A stretch of DNA of 24,740 nt, taken from the NCBI GenBank assembly GCA_965205055.1, contig CBDBFS010000001.1:1-24740 (forward strand), read 5' to 3'. The notes beneath the pieces are model-generated. The model saw only the letters and a list, made by a program, of their open reading frames with translations, was not told the DNA's origin and ran no database searches. Of this stretch, positions 1-9,990 are shown piece after piece; within the stretch, counting starts at the first letter, position 1; each line of letters opens with the position of its first letter. The stretch is from CBDBBY01 sp965205055. GTDB lineage: Bacteria; Pseudomonadota; Alphaproteobacteria; Rhodobacterales; Rhodobacteraceae. The position numbers were made by a program, and so were the translations under genes.

Positions 1-97
1 CACCGCCAACCCAGAATTCCACCTCGTGCTCTTCAATCCACGCCCCCGTGATGCAAGGCAATCGGATAAAAAGATCATCGCCTAATTCGCTGCTCAT
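1..97 (-). CDS. Hypothetical protein, 132 aa (start-side fragment at window edge)
   Basis: Copy 1 version of the gene described at 9516-9914. Only the first 32 codons are present because the window begins inside the gene. The start ATG and its GGGAGG ribosome site are intact. Confidence 0.7.
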   Translation of the reverse strand, partial: MSSELGDDLFIRLPCITGAWIEEHEVEFWVGG

Positions 98-120
98 GGT
101 TAACCTCCCGTATGGACAGA

Positions 121-170
121 CGCGCGCGCGTTTTCGGTTTGCAACCGCGCGCGCGTTTTCGGTTTGCAAC
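121..170. repeat. Two tandem 25-bp CG-rich repeats upstream of the 132-aa gene
   Basis: Copy 1 version of the repeat described at 9938-9987: two perfect units, each a (CG)5 run followed by TTTTCGGTTTGCAAC. Confidence 0.9.
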
Positions 171-173
171 AGC

Positions 174-377
174 TTAACTCCCATCGCTATACGTGGCCGT
201 GATGCCAGCCTCTTTATGAGACATCGGATTCTCCGCCCAGGTCCCGCACTCAACACACACGCGAAACGCATGAGTGCCGAAATGATCCTGCAACATTCGG
301 ACTGTCATCCTCCCAGTGTAGCGATGCCCACACCGCGGATACTGCCGCTTGGTTTTCCTGCCTAAGGTTCTCTTCAT
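174..377 (-). CDS. Zn-ribbon-like small protein, 67 aa
   Basis: Copy 1 version of the gene at 9991-10194, identical in protein sequence. The start is the ATG seven bases after a GAGGAGG site and overlaps the stop of the preceding gene as ATGA. Confidence 0.7.
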   Translation of the reverse strand: MKRTLGRKTKRQYPRCGHRYTGRMTVRMLQDHFGTHAFRVCVECGTWAENPMSHKEAGITATYSDGS

Positions 378-667
378 TTTTCCTCCTCGCAATGGACAGA
401 CGCGCCGCCCATCTCATGACTGTCTGACAAGACTGCAGCGACAAAATCCGACATGTCGCCTTCCGCGTCTTGATACTCTTGCAAGGCGATATGCCGCGTA
501 TGCCGCGAAAACGGACAGGCCACCTTGATAAAACCGCTCTCAAAATCAACGATGACGCGACACTCGCGCACGGACATGCCATCCGTCACCGCATACCGTA
601 AAAGAGAGATCTTCAAGAAATCGCGCTGCGAAACCTCGCCGATCACCCGGACAGAAACATCACTCAT
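374..667 (-). CDS. Hypothetical protein, 97 aa
   Basis: Copy 1 version of the gene at 10191-10484, identical in protein sequence. Confidence 0.7.
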   Translation of the reverse strand: MSDVSVRVIGEVSQRDFLKISLLRYAVTDGMSVRECRVIVDFESGFIKVACPFSRHTRHIALQEYQDAEGDMSDFVAAVLSDSHEMGGASVHCEEEK

Positions 668-719
668 CTTTCCCTCCGTTTTGGAATGCCGGCCGCGCTC
701 AGGCGACCGGCCGCTCATG

Positions 720-1223
720 TCATTCAATTATTCCCGCGTTGACAAGGCGCTCCCGCACCTCATCTTCAAAATGAGGCGAACGCACATCCAGCTCGCGCCC
801 GCACACCGAAACGCCTTCCAGAAACGATGCACCGCATCCAGCAGATCACCTGCCTGATCCTCTGTCATGCCATGCAACTTCTTCATCAAGGCGTATTTGT
901 CAGCACCATGCCACCTGTCCAGAAAGGACAGGTTTATCGCACCGCGCACTTCCCGCGTCAGGAATTCGTCCGCGTCCACGATGCCGAAATCCCCCAGCGT
1001 TAATATAACACCGTTCAGCGCGTCGACGACAACGCACGCTTCAGGATAGGTTAACGAAAAATCTTTCCCTCCTTTGTGGAATGCCGGCGCGCAACAGCCG
1101 GCGCATCCGCAAATCCTGAATCCGATCTTCCCACGCAGACGCAGACGCGTAGTCTTCCGCGCGCACGGCATCATCCATCGCGCCATACGCAGACTCTAAA
1201 TCAGCATTCAATTTTTCAAGCAT
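720..1223 (-). pseudogene. UVR-motif fusion protein gene, frameshifted in copy 1
   Basis: Corresponds to the intact 168-aa gene at 10537-11043. Single-base losses near 819, 1060 and 1096 put the UVR-like start and the C-terminal part in different frames. All three sit in short runs of one base, so sequencing error is more likely than real decay. Confidence 0.75.
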
Positions 1224-1284
1224 CTTTCCTCCGTTTTGGAATGCCGGCCGCACCAAGGCGACCGGCCTCCCCGGTTAACGCTGC

Positions 1285-2170
1285 CTATGGCAGCTGATAC
1301 GAAAGCATGCCGACATCGTCCTTGACAAGCCGAAGCGCGCCTTGCTCCACCAGAGGCGTAGCGAAGGACTCAACCTCCCGCGCACTTATTTCCAGCTCCG
1401 ATGCCAGCTCCGATACCGTGCAGATCCCGTGCTCCACCGCTTTCAGGATCTCTGCCCGCACACCGGCATCGATGTCGGAGATCAGCAGACGGACAACTCC
1501 CAGGCGTTTCCGATACCGCACCTGCATGCTAATGCCCGCACACCATGCCGCCCATGCCGAAACAACGTCTTTATCTCCATGCCACGCACCATTCCAAGTG
1601 CCCCGCCCCCTCCAGCATGTTTTCATCAACGATGTCGCCCACCAACTCCCGAAGGCGCGCCTTTGCACCATCGCAAGCGAATCCTGCAGCCTGCAACCGC
1701 GCTTGCAACCGCGCCTCTTCTATTTCCAAGCGATGGAGAGACGCGCCCGATAACTCCGTCAGCAGCGCGTCCACATGCTTTTCTATAGCATCACCGCGGC
1801 CATCCGCAAGATACGTGTAAGGCCCGGACGCGTGCCGAATGCCAAACGATACCGCGTGCAGGATACGCTCCAGCCGGCGCTCCTCACCGCCAAGACGCGC
1901 ACGGAGGAGATCTTCCGTTTCCGCACCATCCAACGCAGCGCGCAGAGAGACTGCCGCAAACTGAAACCAGCCCAAAGCACGCCCCAACCACTTCCGCGCA
2001 TCACCGAAGTTTTCGCCACGTGAAACATCCGGCACCTCTTTATCCAATGCCGGCACCGCACCTAAGTCCTCTGCCGATAGCCCCGACATGGACGCCACAT
2101 CCGAATCGGTTAATGAGAGAAATCTCTCTGAACCATCCCGTCCGGCGATTAACCGTCTTGCTTTTGTCAT
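1285..2170 (-). pseudogene. Winged-helix protein gene, frameshifted in copy 1
   Basis: Corresponds to the intact 294-aa gene at 11104-11988. One extra C in the run near 1606 moves the C-terminal winged-helix part out of frame with the first ~188 residues. Copies 2 and 3 do not have the extra base. Confidence 0.8.
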
Positions 2171-2230
2171 TCTGTCCTCCGTTATGGAATGCCGGCCGCA
2201 CCAAGGCGACCGGCCTCCGGTTAAGAAACA

Positions 2231-2509
2231 TCAGAAACCGCGCTGCCACTGGACATCTTTGTCGGCATAGGCATACGGATTTCCGTCACCGCGATCTTCA
2301 AAGTCAACCGCGTTGACATCGTTGACATCATCGTCACCGCGCTGGACAGGCGCGCAGTCAAGATCGCGCACCATATCCACCGCGATAGCCGCCCATCCGC
2401 TCTGGCGATCCTTGAAACTCATCGCCATCGCATCCATTTGCACCGGCATCGCAGCCGGCATCACAAAGACGCTTGCGCGCCCGTTAATCAATCCCGAATT
2501 CTTAAGCAT
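2231..2509 (-). CDS. Hypothetical acidic protein, 92 aa (first gene of unit 1)
   Basis: Copy 1 version of the gene at 12049-12327 with the same protein sequence. The leader just upstream differs from copies 2 and 3 at several bases (2515-2530), but a GGAG site remains. Confidence 0.7.
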   Translation of the reverse strand: MLKNSGLINGRASVFVMPAAMPVQMDAMAMSFKDRQSGWAAIAVDMVRDLDCAPVQRGDDDVNDVNAVDFEDRGDGNPYAYADKDVQWQRGF

Positions 2510-2521
2510 CGTGTAAACTCC

Positions 2522-2551
2522 GTGACACTCCCACCCCCATTCGGTTAGAAT
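2522..2551 (+). promoter_or_regulatory. Antisense promoter in unit 1 leader (copy 1, -35 weakened)
   Basis: GTGACA, 18-bp spacer, TAGAAT on the plus strand. Copies 2 and 3 have TTGACA at the -35 position; see 12339-12368. Confidence 0.5.
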
Positions 2552-2557
2552 AGAGAT

Positions 2558-2635
2558 AGGCGTTAAAAATTAGACTGCTAATCCGTTTTTGCGCCGCGGC
2601 GACGCGCGCCCTGCATCGGCGCGCTCGCCACTTTT
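2558..2635 (+). ncRNA. Putative antisense RNA opposite unit 1 leader (copy 1)
   Basis: Counterpart of 12375-12449. The terminating hairpin is present, but copy 1 has an extra CG next to its base. Confidence 0.45.
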
Positions 2636-2645
2636 GATACTATAT

Positions 2646-2674
2646 ATTATACCACATTTTATATGCAAAGTCAA
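2646..2674 (-). promoter_or_regulatory. Unit 1 promoter (copy 1)
   Basis: TTGACT, 17-bp spacer, TATAAT with TGG before the -10. Same as 12460-12488. Confidence 0.85.
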
Positions 2675-3018
2675 GTTAATTATGCATAAAAATGCATAAA
2701 AATGCAAGTTTTTTATAGAAATCTGCCAGAAACTGCACTTTTTTTTGTGAAAAACCCCCGACATCCCGAAATTAAGAGAGTAGCTCCGCGTAAGCCGTCT
2801 CCGTTCTGGCCAGTTTCGTCACCGCGGCCGGTTTTGTAAGCCTATGAGAAAAGACAGGACAAGGATCTCCAAGTTGACTCTCCGAAACCTGTCCCGCGTT
2901 CACATCACCGCACCGCAGAGATCTTCAGCCCGTACCCCACTCTCAAAAAAGAAACGTGGAAACGCCAGGACCTTTCGCACCGAAAAATGCTAACAACCGC
3001 CCCTATCTCTCGCGCCGC

Positions 3019-3050
3019 AAAAAAACAAGGGTGCGCAAATTTGCGCACCA
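3019..3050 (-). terminator. Terminator after the 271-aa gene (copy 1)
   Basis: Perfect 20-bp palindrome followed on the minus strand by CTTG and seven Ts. Same as 12834-12865. Confidence 0.8.
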
Positions 3051-3188
3051 ACTAACCCACTCGGTTTATCTGATGAGATCTTCTAACTGCCGGTCTATCA
3101 AATAGCCCCACGCGCGCGACAGACTCTTGAAAACGCCAGCACCTTTTTTTGCGCAAAACGCAAAAAAATGCCCAAAACGTCTCAAACA

Positions 3189-4004
3189 TCAGAAGAAGAT
3201 CACCCCATCCTTGACCACCCGCCCTGCCACCTCTTCTGCATGCAGATCCGCCGGAGGCGATGACGGCATCGGCAAAGAGGTTGCACGCTGAAGCACCTGC
3301 CGCAGCACCTTCTGTTTCCCATCCGCCCCCGCATCCATCTCTCGCAAAAACCTGCAGAGATCTTCTGTCCAATTTCTTTTTTGGCGATCGCCGGCCGCGT
3401 ATCGCCCGCACCGCGCCAAACTCTCTTCCCATCGCCGCCGGAGGAAAGAAACACCATTGGAAAAGTCAAACCCCCAGTGCAACGCCATTTCCAAAGGCCG
3501 CTCCTTCCGCAAAGCATGCAACCGGAGGACATCACTTAGCGTTTCTGCCTTGTCATAGGCATCAGTCTCTATCGCATAGCGTGCATCGCCCGAAGGCGAA
3601 TACGAAACCGCGCCCAGCTTGAACAGCATCGGCCGAAGATCAGCATCGAAGCACACGACATGGTTCAGCTCGCGCACCATCGCAAAAGGCGATAGAGGTT
3701 TCCATAGCCCAAGCCGCACTTCCGCGCCGTTCCAAAAGATCAGGCCGTGCTCTGCTCGAATTCCAAAAAACGCAAGCTCCGCCGGACGCTCCCGCATGTG
3801 CAAGGACATCCTGCTATCGCTCTCTATCGCCCAGCCTAACTCGGCATCGTAGCCGCCCAACCGAAACAGCTCGGTAGCACCGCACCCATCCGTGATCTTC
3901 ATAAACCGCCGCCCGCCGCCGGCGACATCTTCCTTCACCATCGCCACGCCCGCAATCGGTAGAAAATCCCGATCTTGCTTTTCAAACACATCGAAGTCAA
4001 CCAT
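3189..4004 (-). CDS. Hypothetical protein, 271 aa
   Basis: Copy 1 version of the gene at 13004-13819, identical in protein sequence, with the same GGAGG site and 57-bp-period direct repeat upstream (4017-4089). Confidence 0.8.
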   Translation of the reverse strand: MVDFDVFEKQDRDFLPIAGVAMVKEDVAGGGRRFMKITDGCGATELFRLGGYDAELGWAIESDSRMSLHMRERPAELAFFGIRAEHGLIFWNGAEVRLGLWKPLSPFAMVRELNHVVCFDADLRPMLFKLGAVSYSPSGDARYAIETDAYDKAETLSDVLRLHALRKERPLEMALHWGFDFSNGVSFLRRRWEESLARCGRYAAGDRQKRNWTEDLCRFLREMDAGADGKQKVLRQVLQRATSLPMPSSPPADLHAEEVAGRVVKDGVIFF

Positions 4005-4643
4005 CTTAAACTCGCCTCCAAATTTCCCTATTGCAAAACGCCTCGCAGTGTGGCCCTAAGGTTTCTCGCACAATCCAAATTTCCCTATTTGCAACGCCGT
4101 GATCTTCCGTCCACCGCACTGAACTGCCAACAACCTTGCAAACTGGACATTTTGCAACTTGCTTGTAGAATACAGTAGTACTCTTTAACAAAGTTGCAAA
4201 ATGTCCACTTGGGTTAAGATTTCAGCACACGTTGCACTGTTTTTGTGGAAATGTCCTCTTCCGCTGCGATGGCGATCTCGGTATCCCAAAGATCGTGCAA
4301 AACCTCCGCTAAATGTCACATTTTGAAATCAACAAGTCCTGCCGCACTAAGCCCCGATGCACTTTTAAAATGTCACTATTTGCAACGCCGTGATCTTCCG
4401 TCCACCGCACTGAACAGCAAACAACCTTGCATGTTCACTTTTGCAACTTGCTTGTAGAATACAGTAGTACTCTTTAACAAAGTTGCATGTCCACCTTACC
4501 CGCACCGCGCGATCTCGGTTAACGCGCCACCGCACTGAACTGCCAACCAAACTGCATGTTCAAGTTGCAACCTGCTGATAGAATACAGTAGTACTCTTTA
4601 ACAAAGTTGCAACTTGAACATCGTCCCTTTTTGGAAATCTGTC
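4005..4643. repeat. Gene-free control region with three hairpin modules (copy 1)
   Basis: Copy 1 version of 13820-14458. The identical 33-nt cores are at 4166-4198, 4455-4487 and 4579-4611. The leader direct repeats are at 4017-4089 and 4311-4376. The HTH gene remnant is at 4214-4300. Confidence 0.85.
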
Positions 4644-7600
4644 CTATCCCGCTTCCCGCGCCCGCTTAAGCACATTTGAAACCGTGCCAAGCGAAATGCC
4701 TTCCTCCGCTGCGATCGCCCGCATCGTCATCCCGACAGCCGCGCCGGCGCGTATCCGCTCATCTCGTGCGCGTTTCTCAGCCGCCGTCAGCCGTTTATTT
4801 GGAATTCGTTTGTAAACGGCCTGTGTGGAAACGCCTGTTTCGGCCGCGATCTTCTTGACACTATCACCGCGTGCCGCTCGGTCCTCGATGGACAGCACCG
4901 GTTCGATTTTGCGCAAATCCGCTGCCGCCAGCGCGTCCTCGAAACTTATCCCGATGGCGCGCTCGGTAATGCCAGTCACCGGCCATGCCGTGAATAAAAA
5001 GAGGATTTTGTTTCCGACAAGTTGCATCCGCAGACGCGCCAATGCCTGCCGGAGATCTTCATCTATCATCGCCTGAAACACCGCCTGAACTCTGGCATCG
5101 GTATAGACGCGCGTCTCCAGCACCGCGCCGTCCACGTGGACCTCGCCCTGCTCTCGCGTCTCGAAATCCAAGTCATGAAAAAGCATTCGATACCGCGCCG
5201 CGGCCCGCGCCTTAACCGCCTCTGGCGAAGGCGATGGTAGGAAAGCGAATGCCGCGTCTCTATCCGAAAAGTCATTGCGGCCGATGATCTCAGCGTAGTT
5301 GAAAAACTCGCAGTCTGGAGGATCACCGCCCAGCTCTTCCACCAACGCGGCCCGGAGGAGATCCTCCATCTTGGACCGGCCGAAAACCACTGAACGCAAT
5401 CCTGCGCGCACCGACTTGGCGATAATCCGCGCAGCATCGCCTAAGCGCGGTCCCGGTCCCGACACCTCGCCAGCGTCAATGGTAAAGAAAGACGCGTCAG
5501 TATATTTCGCTCGTGCCCTCTTCCCATGCCAGCCGCGCGTCACCGCCCCGGAAGGTTATATCCGTATTTTCTGGCAGCACCGCGCGCCACTCTTCAGCAT
5601 CCGTTGTCGCCGACAAGATCACCATCTTGTTCAGGTTCAGGTTAGCTTCCACCACGATGTCCACTGCCGGTTCCCGCGTCTCGGTTTCTATCCGGCGCAC
5701 CAACGCTGCATCGTCCAGCATCGCCTTGCACCATCCGTGCTCGCGATGCACCACGCTCGGTAAATCGTCCCAAGTATAGAAACCGCACTTCAAGCCCTCG
5801 CGTGGCGAAACCCAGAGGCGATGAATTCCCTGCTGAAGATCTTCCACCCGCGATGCCGCTAATTCCATTAGCACGATCTCCTGCGCGCTTAAGCCTAACC
5901 GCACTTTCGCGCCATCTCGGAGGAAAGCAGAGTAGATATGCTTGCCCGAAACCTCAACGTAGGCCGGCACCTCCGACAACTCCTCCACAATCTCTTTCCC
6001 ACCCGCGGCCTCCAATGCCGTTTTTATGCTTTGCGCGCTCAGTGCCGGCACCTCTAATATCCGTTGGAAATTGGAAAGAAAGGCAGCTGCAGGAGACTCT
6101 TGGAAATGCACCTCGCCCCAGTGATCTTGTATCCGCACCGCGCGCTGTGCAAGGATCGCCAGGGCCTGGCGATACGTCACCTGTCGACTTGATGGAATAC
6201 GTGATGGACAGACATCGTCCAGAATTCCAACACGGTCATCGCCTGCCAACGGTTCGATGAAACCTTGATATTGCAAATCTGTCAACCAGTCTGGCATGCA
6301 TACGAAGATCTGCTTGGCGATCTTGGCCTCGTTGACCTGCCGAAGATATGGACAGCGCGCCGCCAAATGACACACACCGCACAACGCCTCGCCTAAGTTG
6401 TGCCCGCGCTCTATCAACTGTTCCGCCTTATCTGGATAGGCGCACATCGCCCGCGCTTGCCCGTCTTCAAGAATTTCAAAGCAGGCCTCGGTATACCGCT
6501 CGCGCGTCTCTTCATCCATCGTATCTTCTCTGGACAGCCCGATGGCCGCAAGCGCAGCATCTCTGCCGTAATCTCGCGCGCGCCAGAGTAGGACATCGTG
6601 CCCGCGTGCCGCCGCGCTCGCACACGTCTCTTCCGCAAGCGCGCGATGTGTAGAAACATGCATGAGACTGTCTATTTCCGCAATGCATGCTGTCGTTTTG
6701 CCCGCGCCCGTATCCTGTTGCAAAATGAGGATATGAGGTTTCGCGCTGCGCTGATGACTTAACCATGCGCGAAGATCTGCGTCCATCGCCGCTCGCACTT
6801 TTGAAAGCGAAGTCTCCGTGATCTCGGCATCGCTGATCTTTGTCAAAATCGGCCGCCGTCCCCACTTTTGCTTTTCGGTTGGAGGTTGATACGTCCCCCA
6901 GCCGTCATCGGCAAGGCGTTGCAAAAGCGCGTCCATGTCCGCCCCCGCGATGCCTTTCAAATCCACTTGATAACGCAAGTAGAGGACCAGGCGATGCACG
7001 TTGACAGGTTCATTGACTCCGTCCGGCGTCGCACAGATAAGCGAATGCGAAAACGGTTTTAGCACACCGCCTTCCACTGTGCAACTCCGTCCCGGCCCAC
7101 TCTCGTAAAAATTGTAGACGTCCTCGCCTCCCGCCCTATGCAGGAAAGTGAAACCGTGCCGTTCAAGAAGCCCGCGCACATCTTCCCGATGGAAAGTTTC
7201 CAATGGACAGTCTTCTGAAATCGCGCCTGTCGCTTTTGCAAACGCTCTGCGTTTCGCCTTCTGCTCCCGCAGCTCTTCTGCCGCCTCTTTTTCCTGCATC
7301 GGCATCGCCCATTGCAACGGCGACACCTCTGAACGCACCAGAAGATCACTATCATGACAGAGAAAGCATAGGCGTGGCGCGTCACTGCCGCCCGTGTCCA
7401 ATCCTCCGAAACGCTCGCTTAAAGCATGCACAGCCGCCTCAACTTGAGGATAGCATGCTTTGTGCTCGTTTGCATCCGCAGGCGATGGAGAGACCGCGCA
7501 CACCGCTTTCAGGCCCGCGCCGGAAGGCGATATGAACACGGCCGCGACAAAAGGATATTCCCAAATCGCCGCGCGTAGCTCTGGTAAATCCGCAATTGGA

Positions 7601-7902
7601 ATTCCATCGAAGTCAAGGACAATCAGCCCCGAATGCATTTTCAAATGCGCGCTGTCCCGCTTGGAAAACTCGCCCGAAAACGTCACCGCCGGCAATCCCG
7701 TCTTTGCGTTTTTGTAGGCATCGGTTGACATGCCTCGAAGCCGCGCTGTCCAATGTGCCAGAGACTGCGCGTCGCCGAAATAGCCGCCGCCCCGGATAGC
7801 CGAAAAGACAGCCGATACCGAAACCACCGTGCCGGCCGTATCTCTGACACCGCGATAACGCGTGATCCGCGTCTCCTCAAAATTAAGTTTTTTCATCGAC
7901 AT
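4644..7902 (-). pseudogene. Primase-helicase gene interrupted by a 20-bp deletion (copy 1)
   Basis: Corresponds to the intact 1,092-aa gene at 14459-17737. A precise 20-bp deletion at 5510/5511 (bases 15326-15345 of copy 2 are missing) causes a frameshift. It separates the primase plus Walker A/B/SAT part (about 797 residues) from the C-terminal helicase and HTH part. The N-terminal piece ends a few residues after the junction. A miscalled region in the read or a real variant are both possible; copy 2 is intact. Confidence 0.85.
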
Positions 7903-7949
7903 TGTGGAAACCTCTTCCGCGGTTGCAAAAGAAGTTTGCAAGAAAAGAA

Positions 7950-7978
7950 TTGACATTTTTATCATCACGTGATAAAAT
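7950..7978 (+). promoter_or_regulatory. Antisense promoter inside the replication gene leader (copy 1)
   Basis: TTGACA, 17-bp spacer, TAAAAT on the plus strand. Same as 17785-17813, described there. Confidence 0.7.
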
Positions 7979-7984
7979 ACGTCT

Positions 7985-8117
7985 TGCAAACTTGATCCAT
8001 TTGCAAACGCTCGTCTGAAACCACAACGGTCGCCTTGCTAAAGGTTGTCACGCCTGAAGCCCGTTGCAGACAACTTGTTTTAACCGCGCTGGTTAGCAGC
8101 CAGCGCGGTTGCTTTTA
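7985..8117 (+). ncRNA. Putative counter-transcribed RNA of the replication gene (copy 1)
   Basis: Identical in layout to 17820-17952: start in the right arm of an inverted repeat, interleaved complementary segments, and an 11-bp hairpin (8082-8110) followed by GCTTTTAT. Confidence 0.6.
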
Positions 8118-8124
8118 TGCATAT

Positions 8125-8153
8125 ATATTACCGATATATGCGATTTTTGTCAA
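8125..8153 (-). promoter_or_regulatory. Replication gene promoter (copy 1)
   Basis: TTGACA, 17-bp spacer, TAATAT on the minus strand. Same as 17960-17988. Confidence 0.8.
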
Positions 8154-8368
8154 GTCAAATCCCCCCGCTTGAAATCCCTATTCGGTCCGTGATCTTCAGT
8201 TCCACCGCCCGTGATCCGCAGGCGATGGAAATGAGTTGCATTGACCTTCATGAGACGGTCAGCCTCTGTCTCGGTTAAGCCGAAAAGTCTAACCGCGAAG
8301 CCGCCGGCGACATCCAGAGAGAAGTCATAGGCGCTCCCGCACCTGCTCCCGGTCCCGTGAATGTTCAT
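8150..8368 (-). CDS. Hypothetical protein, 72 aa
   Basis: Copy 1 version of the gene at 17985-18203, identical in protein sequence. Confidence 0.65.
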   Translation of the reverse strand: MNIHGTGSRCGSAYDFSLDVAGGFAVRLFGLTETEADRLMKVNATHFHRLRITGGGTEDHGPNRDFKRGDLT

Positions 8369-8524
8369 GTCGTTGTCCTCGTTAAGGCGCGGTTTGCAAC
8401 CGCGCTCACCATCCCGCCGAATGCCACCCCTGATGCACCAGAATGCCACACGTGGCGTTTCTTTTCATACTGTGCTATAAACCTGCACAGCTCTTGCCCG
8501 TGTGCATCCGTGTGCATCCGTGTG

Positions 8525-8911
8525 CTATTCTGGCCCGGCCAAAAGACTTTCCCATCGGCCGTCCACTTCATAGCGACAGATCTGGAAGGCGATGAACTCC
8601 TCGCCTTTCTTAACCTGCACCGCGCGACAGGAGATCGCGCGTATTCGGTTGTCGTTTTGGAAACCCAAATGTCGACACAGGATATCCTGCGTGATCTTCA
8701 CCGGATTGTCGACATCGGCATTCCGTGAGGAAAACCCGAATTCAAAATGCAATTCCAAATCGCCCGCTGGCAGCTCCATCTGCCGTCTCGGCGCGTGGAC
8801 ATGCAAAAGCAATCCGAAGCTCTCTTCCCAAGCCTTGGCCGCTGCCGTCTTAAACGACCGGCCACGTTTTACTCGGTTTTGTGAAAACGGTTTTATCGGT
8901 ATTTTCACCAT
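8525..8911 (-). CDS. rusA: RusA-like Holliday-junction resolvase
   Basis: Copy 1 version of the gene at 18360-18746, identical in protein sequence. The leader direct repeats (8928-8993) are also conserved. Confidence 0.8.
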   Translation of the reverse strand: MVKIPIKPFSQNRVKRGRSFKTAAAKAWEESFGLLLHVHAPRRQMELPAGDLELHFEFGFSSRNADVDNPVKITQDILCRHLGFQNDNRIRAISCRAVQVKKGEEFIAFQICRYEVDGRWESLLAGPE

Positions 8912-9042
8912 CGTGCATATCCTCCGCAAAGGTTACATTTTGAAATCAACAACTGTTGATCCCGTAAGATCCGATGCACTTTTTAAAGGTTACTCGCTGC
9001 ACCGCAGAGATCTTCCCGTGATCTTCCCTATGGAATGCCAAG

Positions 9043-9453
9043 TCAACCGCGCACCCCGCGCTCGAATTTCCGAATCCAACTCTGCGCTGTCGGTAAGGTT
9101 ATGCCGAATTCGCCCACAAATTGCAATGCCAGCTCGCGCCGTGAAAACCCTGCGCGCCGTTCCGCACCGACATCTTCCCAAGCGCGCCGGACCTTTTCAA
9201 ATAACTCCCTGTCTAACTGCCGCCCGCGTGGCCGCACCCGGAAGGACTGCACCTCGCGCTCGAAACCCAACTCGGTTAGTCTCTCTTTCCAAACTGGATA
9301 GAGGCGATGGTTTGTATCGGTTGCAACTCGGTATAAGCTGCGCGTGGAAATCCCAACGCGCTCGGCGATCACCGTTGCATCCCGCTCGCCCATGACTGCA
9401 ACTTGGAAAGCCGCTGCTCGGATACGTTCTTCAAAATCCCGTGGCGTAGGCAT
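9043..9453 (-). CDS. Double helix-turn-helix protein, 136 aa
   Basis: Copy 1 version of the gene at 18878-19288, identical in protein sequence, with the same 15-bp hairpin cassette upstream (9471-9507). Confidence 0.75.
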   Translation of the reverse strand: MPTPRDFEERIRAAAFQVAVMGERDATVIAERVGISTRSLYRVATDTNHRLYPVWKERLTELGFEREVQSFRVRPRGRQLDRELFEKVRRAWEDVGAERRAGFSRRELALQFVGEFGITLPTAQSWIRKFERGVRG

Positions 9454-9515
9454 CGTTTTATACCCCCTTTGTGATCGCCGGCCGCGCGCAAGGCGACCGG
9501 CGATCACCGTTGACT

Positions 9516-9914
9516 TCAAATCTCTATCCCGAAATGCTCGGCCCAAGCATCCGCAATCGCTGCTGCAATGCTATGGAAAATAGACCGAATCGTTTCGTTA
9601 TAGGTTTCAATCTCGTCCGCGGTTGCAATGGAAACGCCCCAGAGATCCGCCTCGTCGAAATGACTTTTCGCGATCTCCGTCACCGTGCCCACCACCAGGC
9701 CATCGCACATCGCCTCCACCGCGTCAAACCGTGCAGGCCGCTCGTCCCGCAATCCGCAGAAATGCTTTTCAAAAGCATCGCCCCAACTCGCAGGTTGGAT
9801 CGCTCTGAACCGGCGCACACCGCCAACCCAGAATTCCACCTCGTGCTCTTCAATCCACGCCCCCGTGATGCAAGGCAATCGGATAAAAAGATCATCGCCT
9901 AATTCGCTGCTCAT
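9516..9914 (-). CDS. Hypothetical protein, 132 aa
   Basis: I do not recognise this protein. It is rich in acidic and aromatic residues, has no signal peptide or membrane segment, and its C-terminal third (about residues 85-130) looks helical and amphipathic. The start is the ATG at 9912-9914, seven bases after GGGAGG; an upstream extension in the same frame lacks a ribosome site and runs through the CG-rich repeats, so I exclude it. It lies between the Zn-ribbon-like gene and the double-HTH gene in unit 1. The stop is followed directly by the hairpin cassette of the next gene. Two 25-bp CG-rich repeats sit just upstream of its ribosome site, which may affect its expression. The gene spans the boundary between copies 1 and 2 and is intact, which supports head-to-tail circular joining. 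Confidence 0.75.
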   Translation of the reverse strand: MSSELGDDLFIRLPCITGAWIEEHEVEFWVGGVRRFRAIQPASWGDAFEKHFCGLRDERPARFDAVEAMCDGLVVGTVTEIAKSHFDEADLWGVSIATADEIETYNETIRSIFHSIAAAIADAWAEHFGIEI

Positions 9915-9937
9915 GGTTAACCTCCCGTATGGACAGA

Positions 9938-9987
9938 CGCGCGCGCGTTTTCGGTTTGCAACCGCGCGCGCGTTTTCGGTTTGCAAC
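9938..9987. repeat. Two tandem 25-bp CG-rich repeats
   Basis: Two perfect copies of a 25-bp unit made of (CG)5, TTTTCGG and TTTGCAAC lie between the 67-aa and 132-aa genes. The alternating CG runs are complementary to each other, so in RNA they can pair as a 9-10 bp hairpin around the first TTGCAA loop, just upstream of the GGGAGG site of the 132-aa gene. The same repeat is at 121-170 and 19773-19822. Confidence 0.9.
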
Positions 9988-9990
9988 AGC

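Larger units (their letters stand above)
1..9817. repeat. Copy 1 of the 9.8-kb tandem unit (error-prone copy)
   Basis: The sequence starting at base 1 recurs at 9818 and again at 19653. Copy 1 differs from copies 2 and 3 by single-base indels near 819, 1060, 1096, 1271, 1606, 2568 and 2755, a small cluster of changes at 2515-2530, an extra CG near 2595, and a clean 20-bp deletion at 5510/5511. Several differences sit in homopolymers and break genes that are intact in copy 2, which suggests lower-accuracy sequence at a contig edge rather than biology. Confidence 0.95.

Noticed and set aside
8357..8728. Long plus-strand open frames, for example 123 and 267 codons opposite the rusA-like and double-HTH genes
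   Set aside because: They are shadows of minus-strand genes: no ribosome sites, unnatural composition rich in Arg, Pro and Ser, and no recognisable domains.
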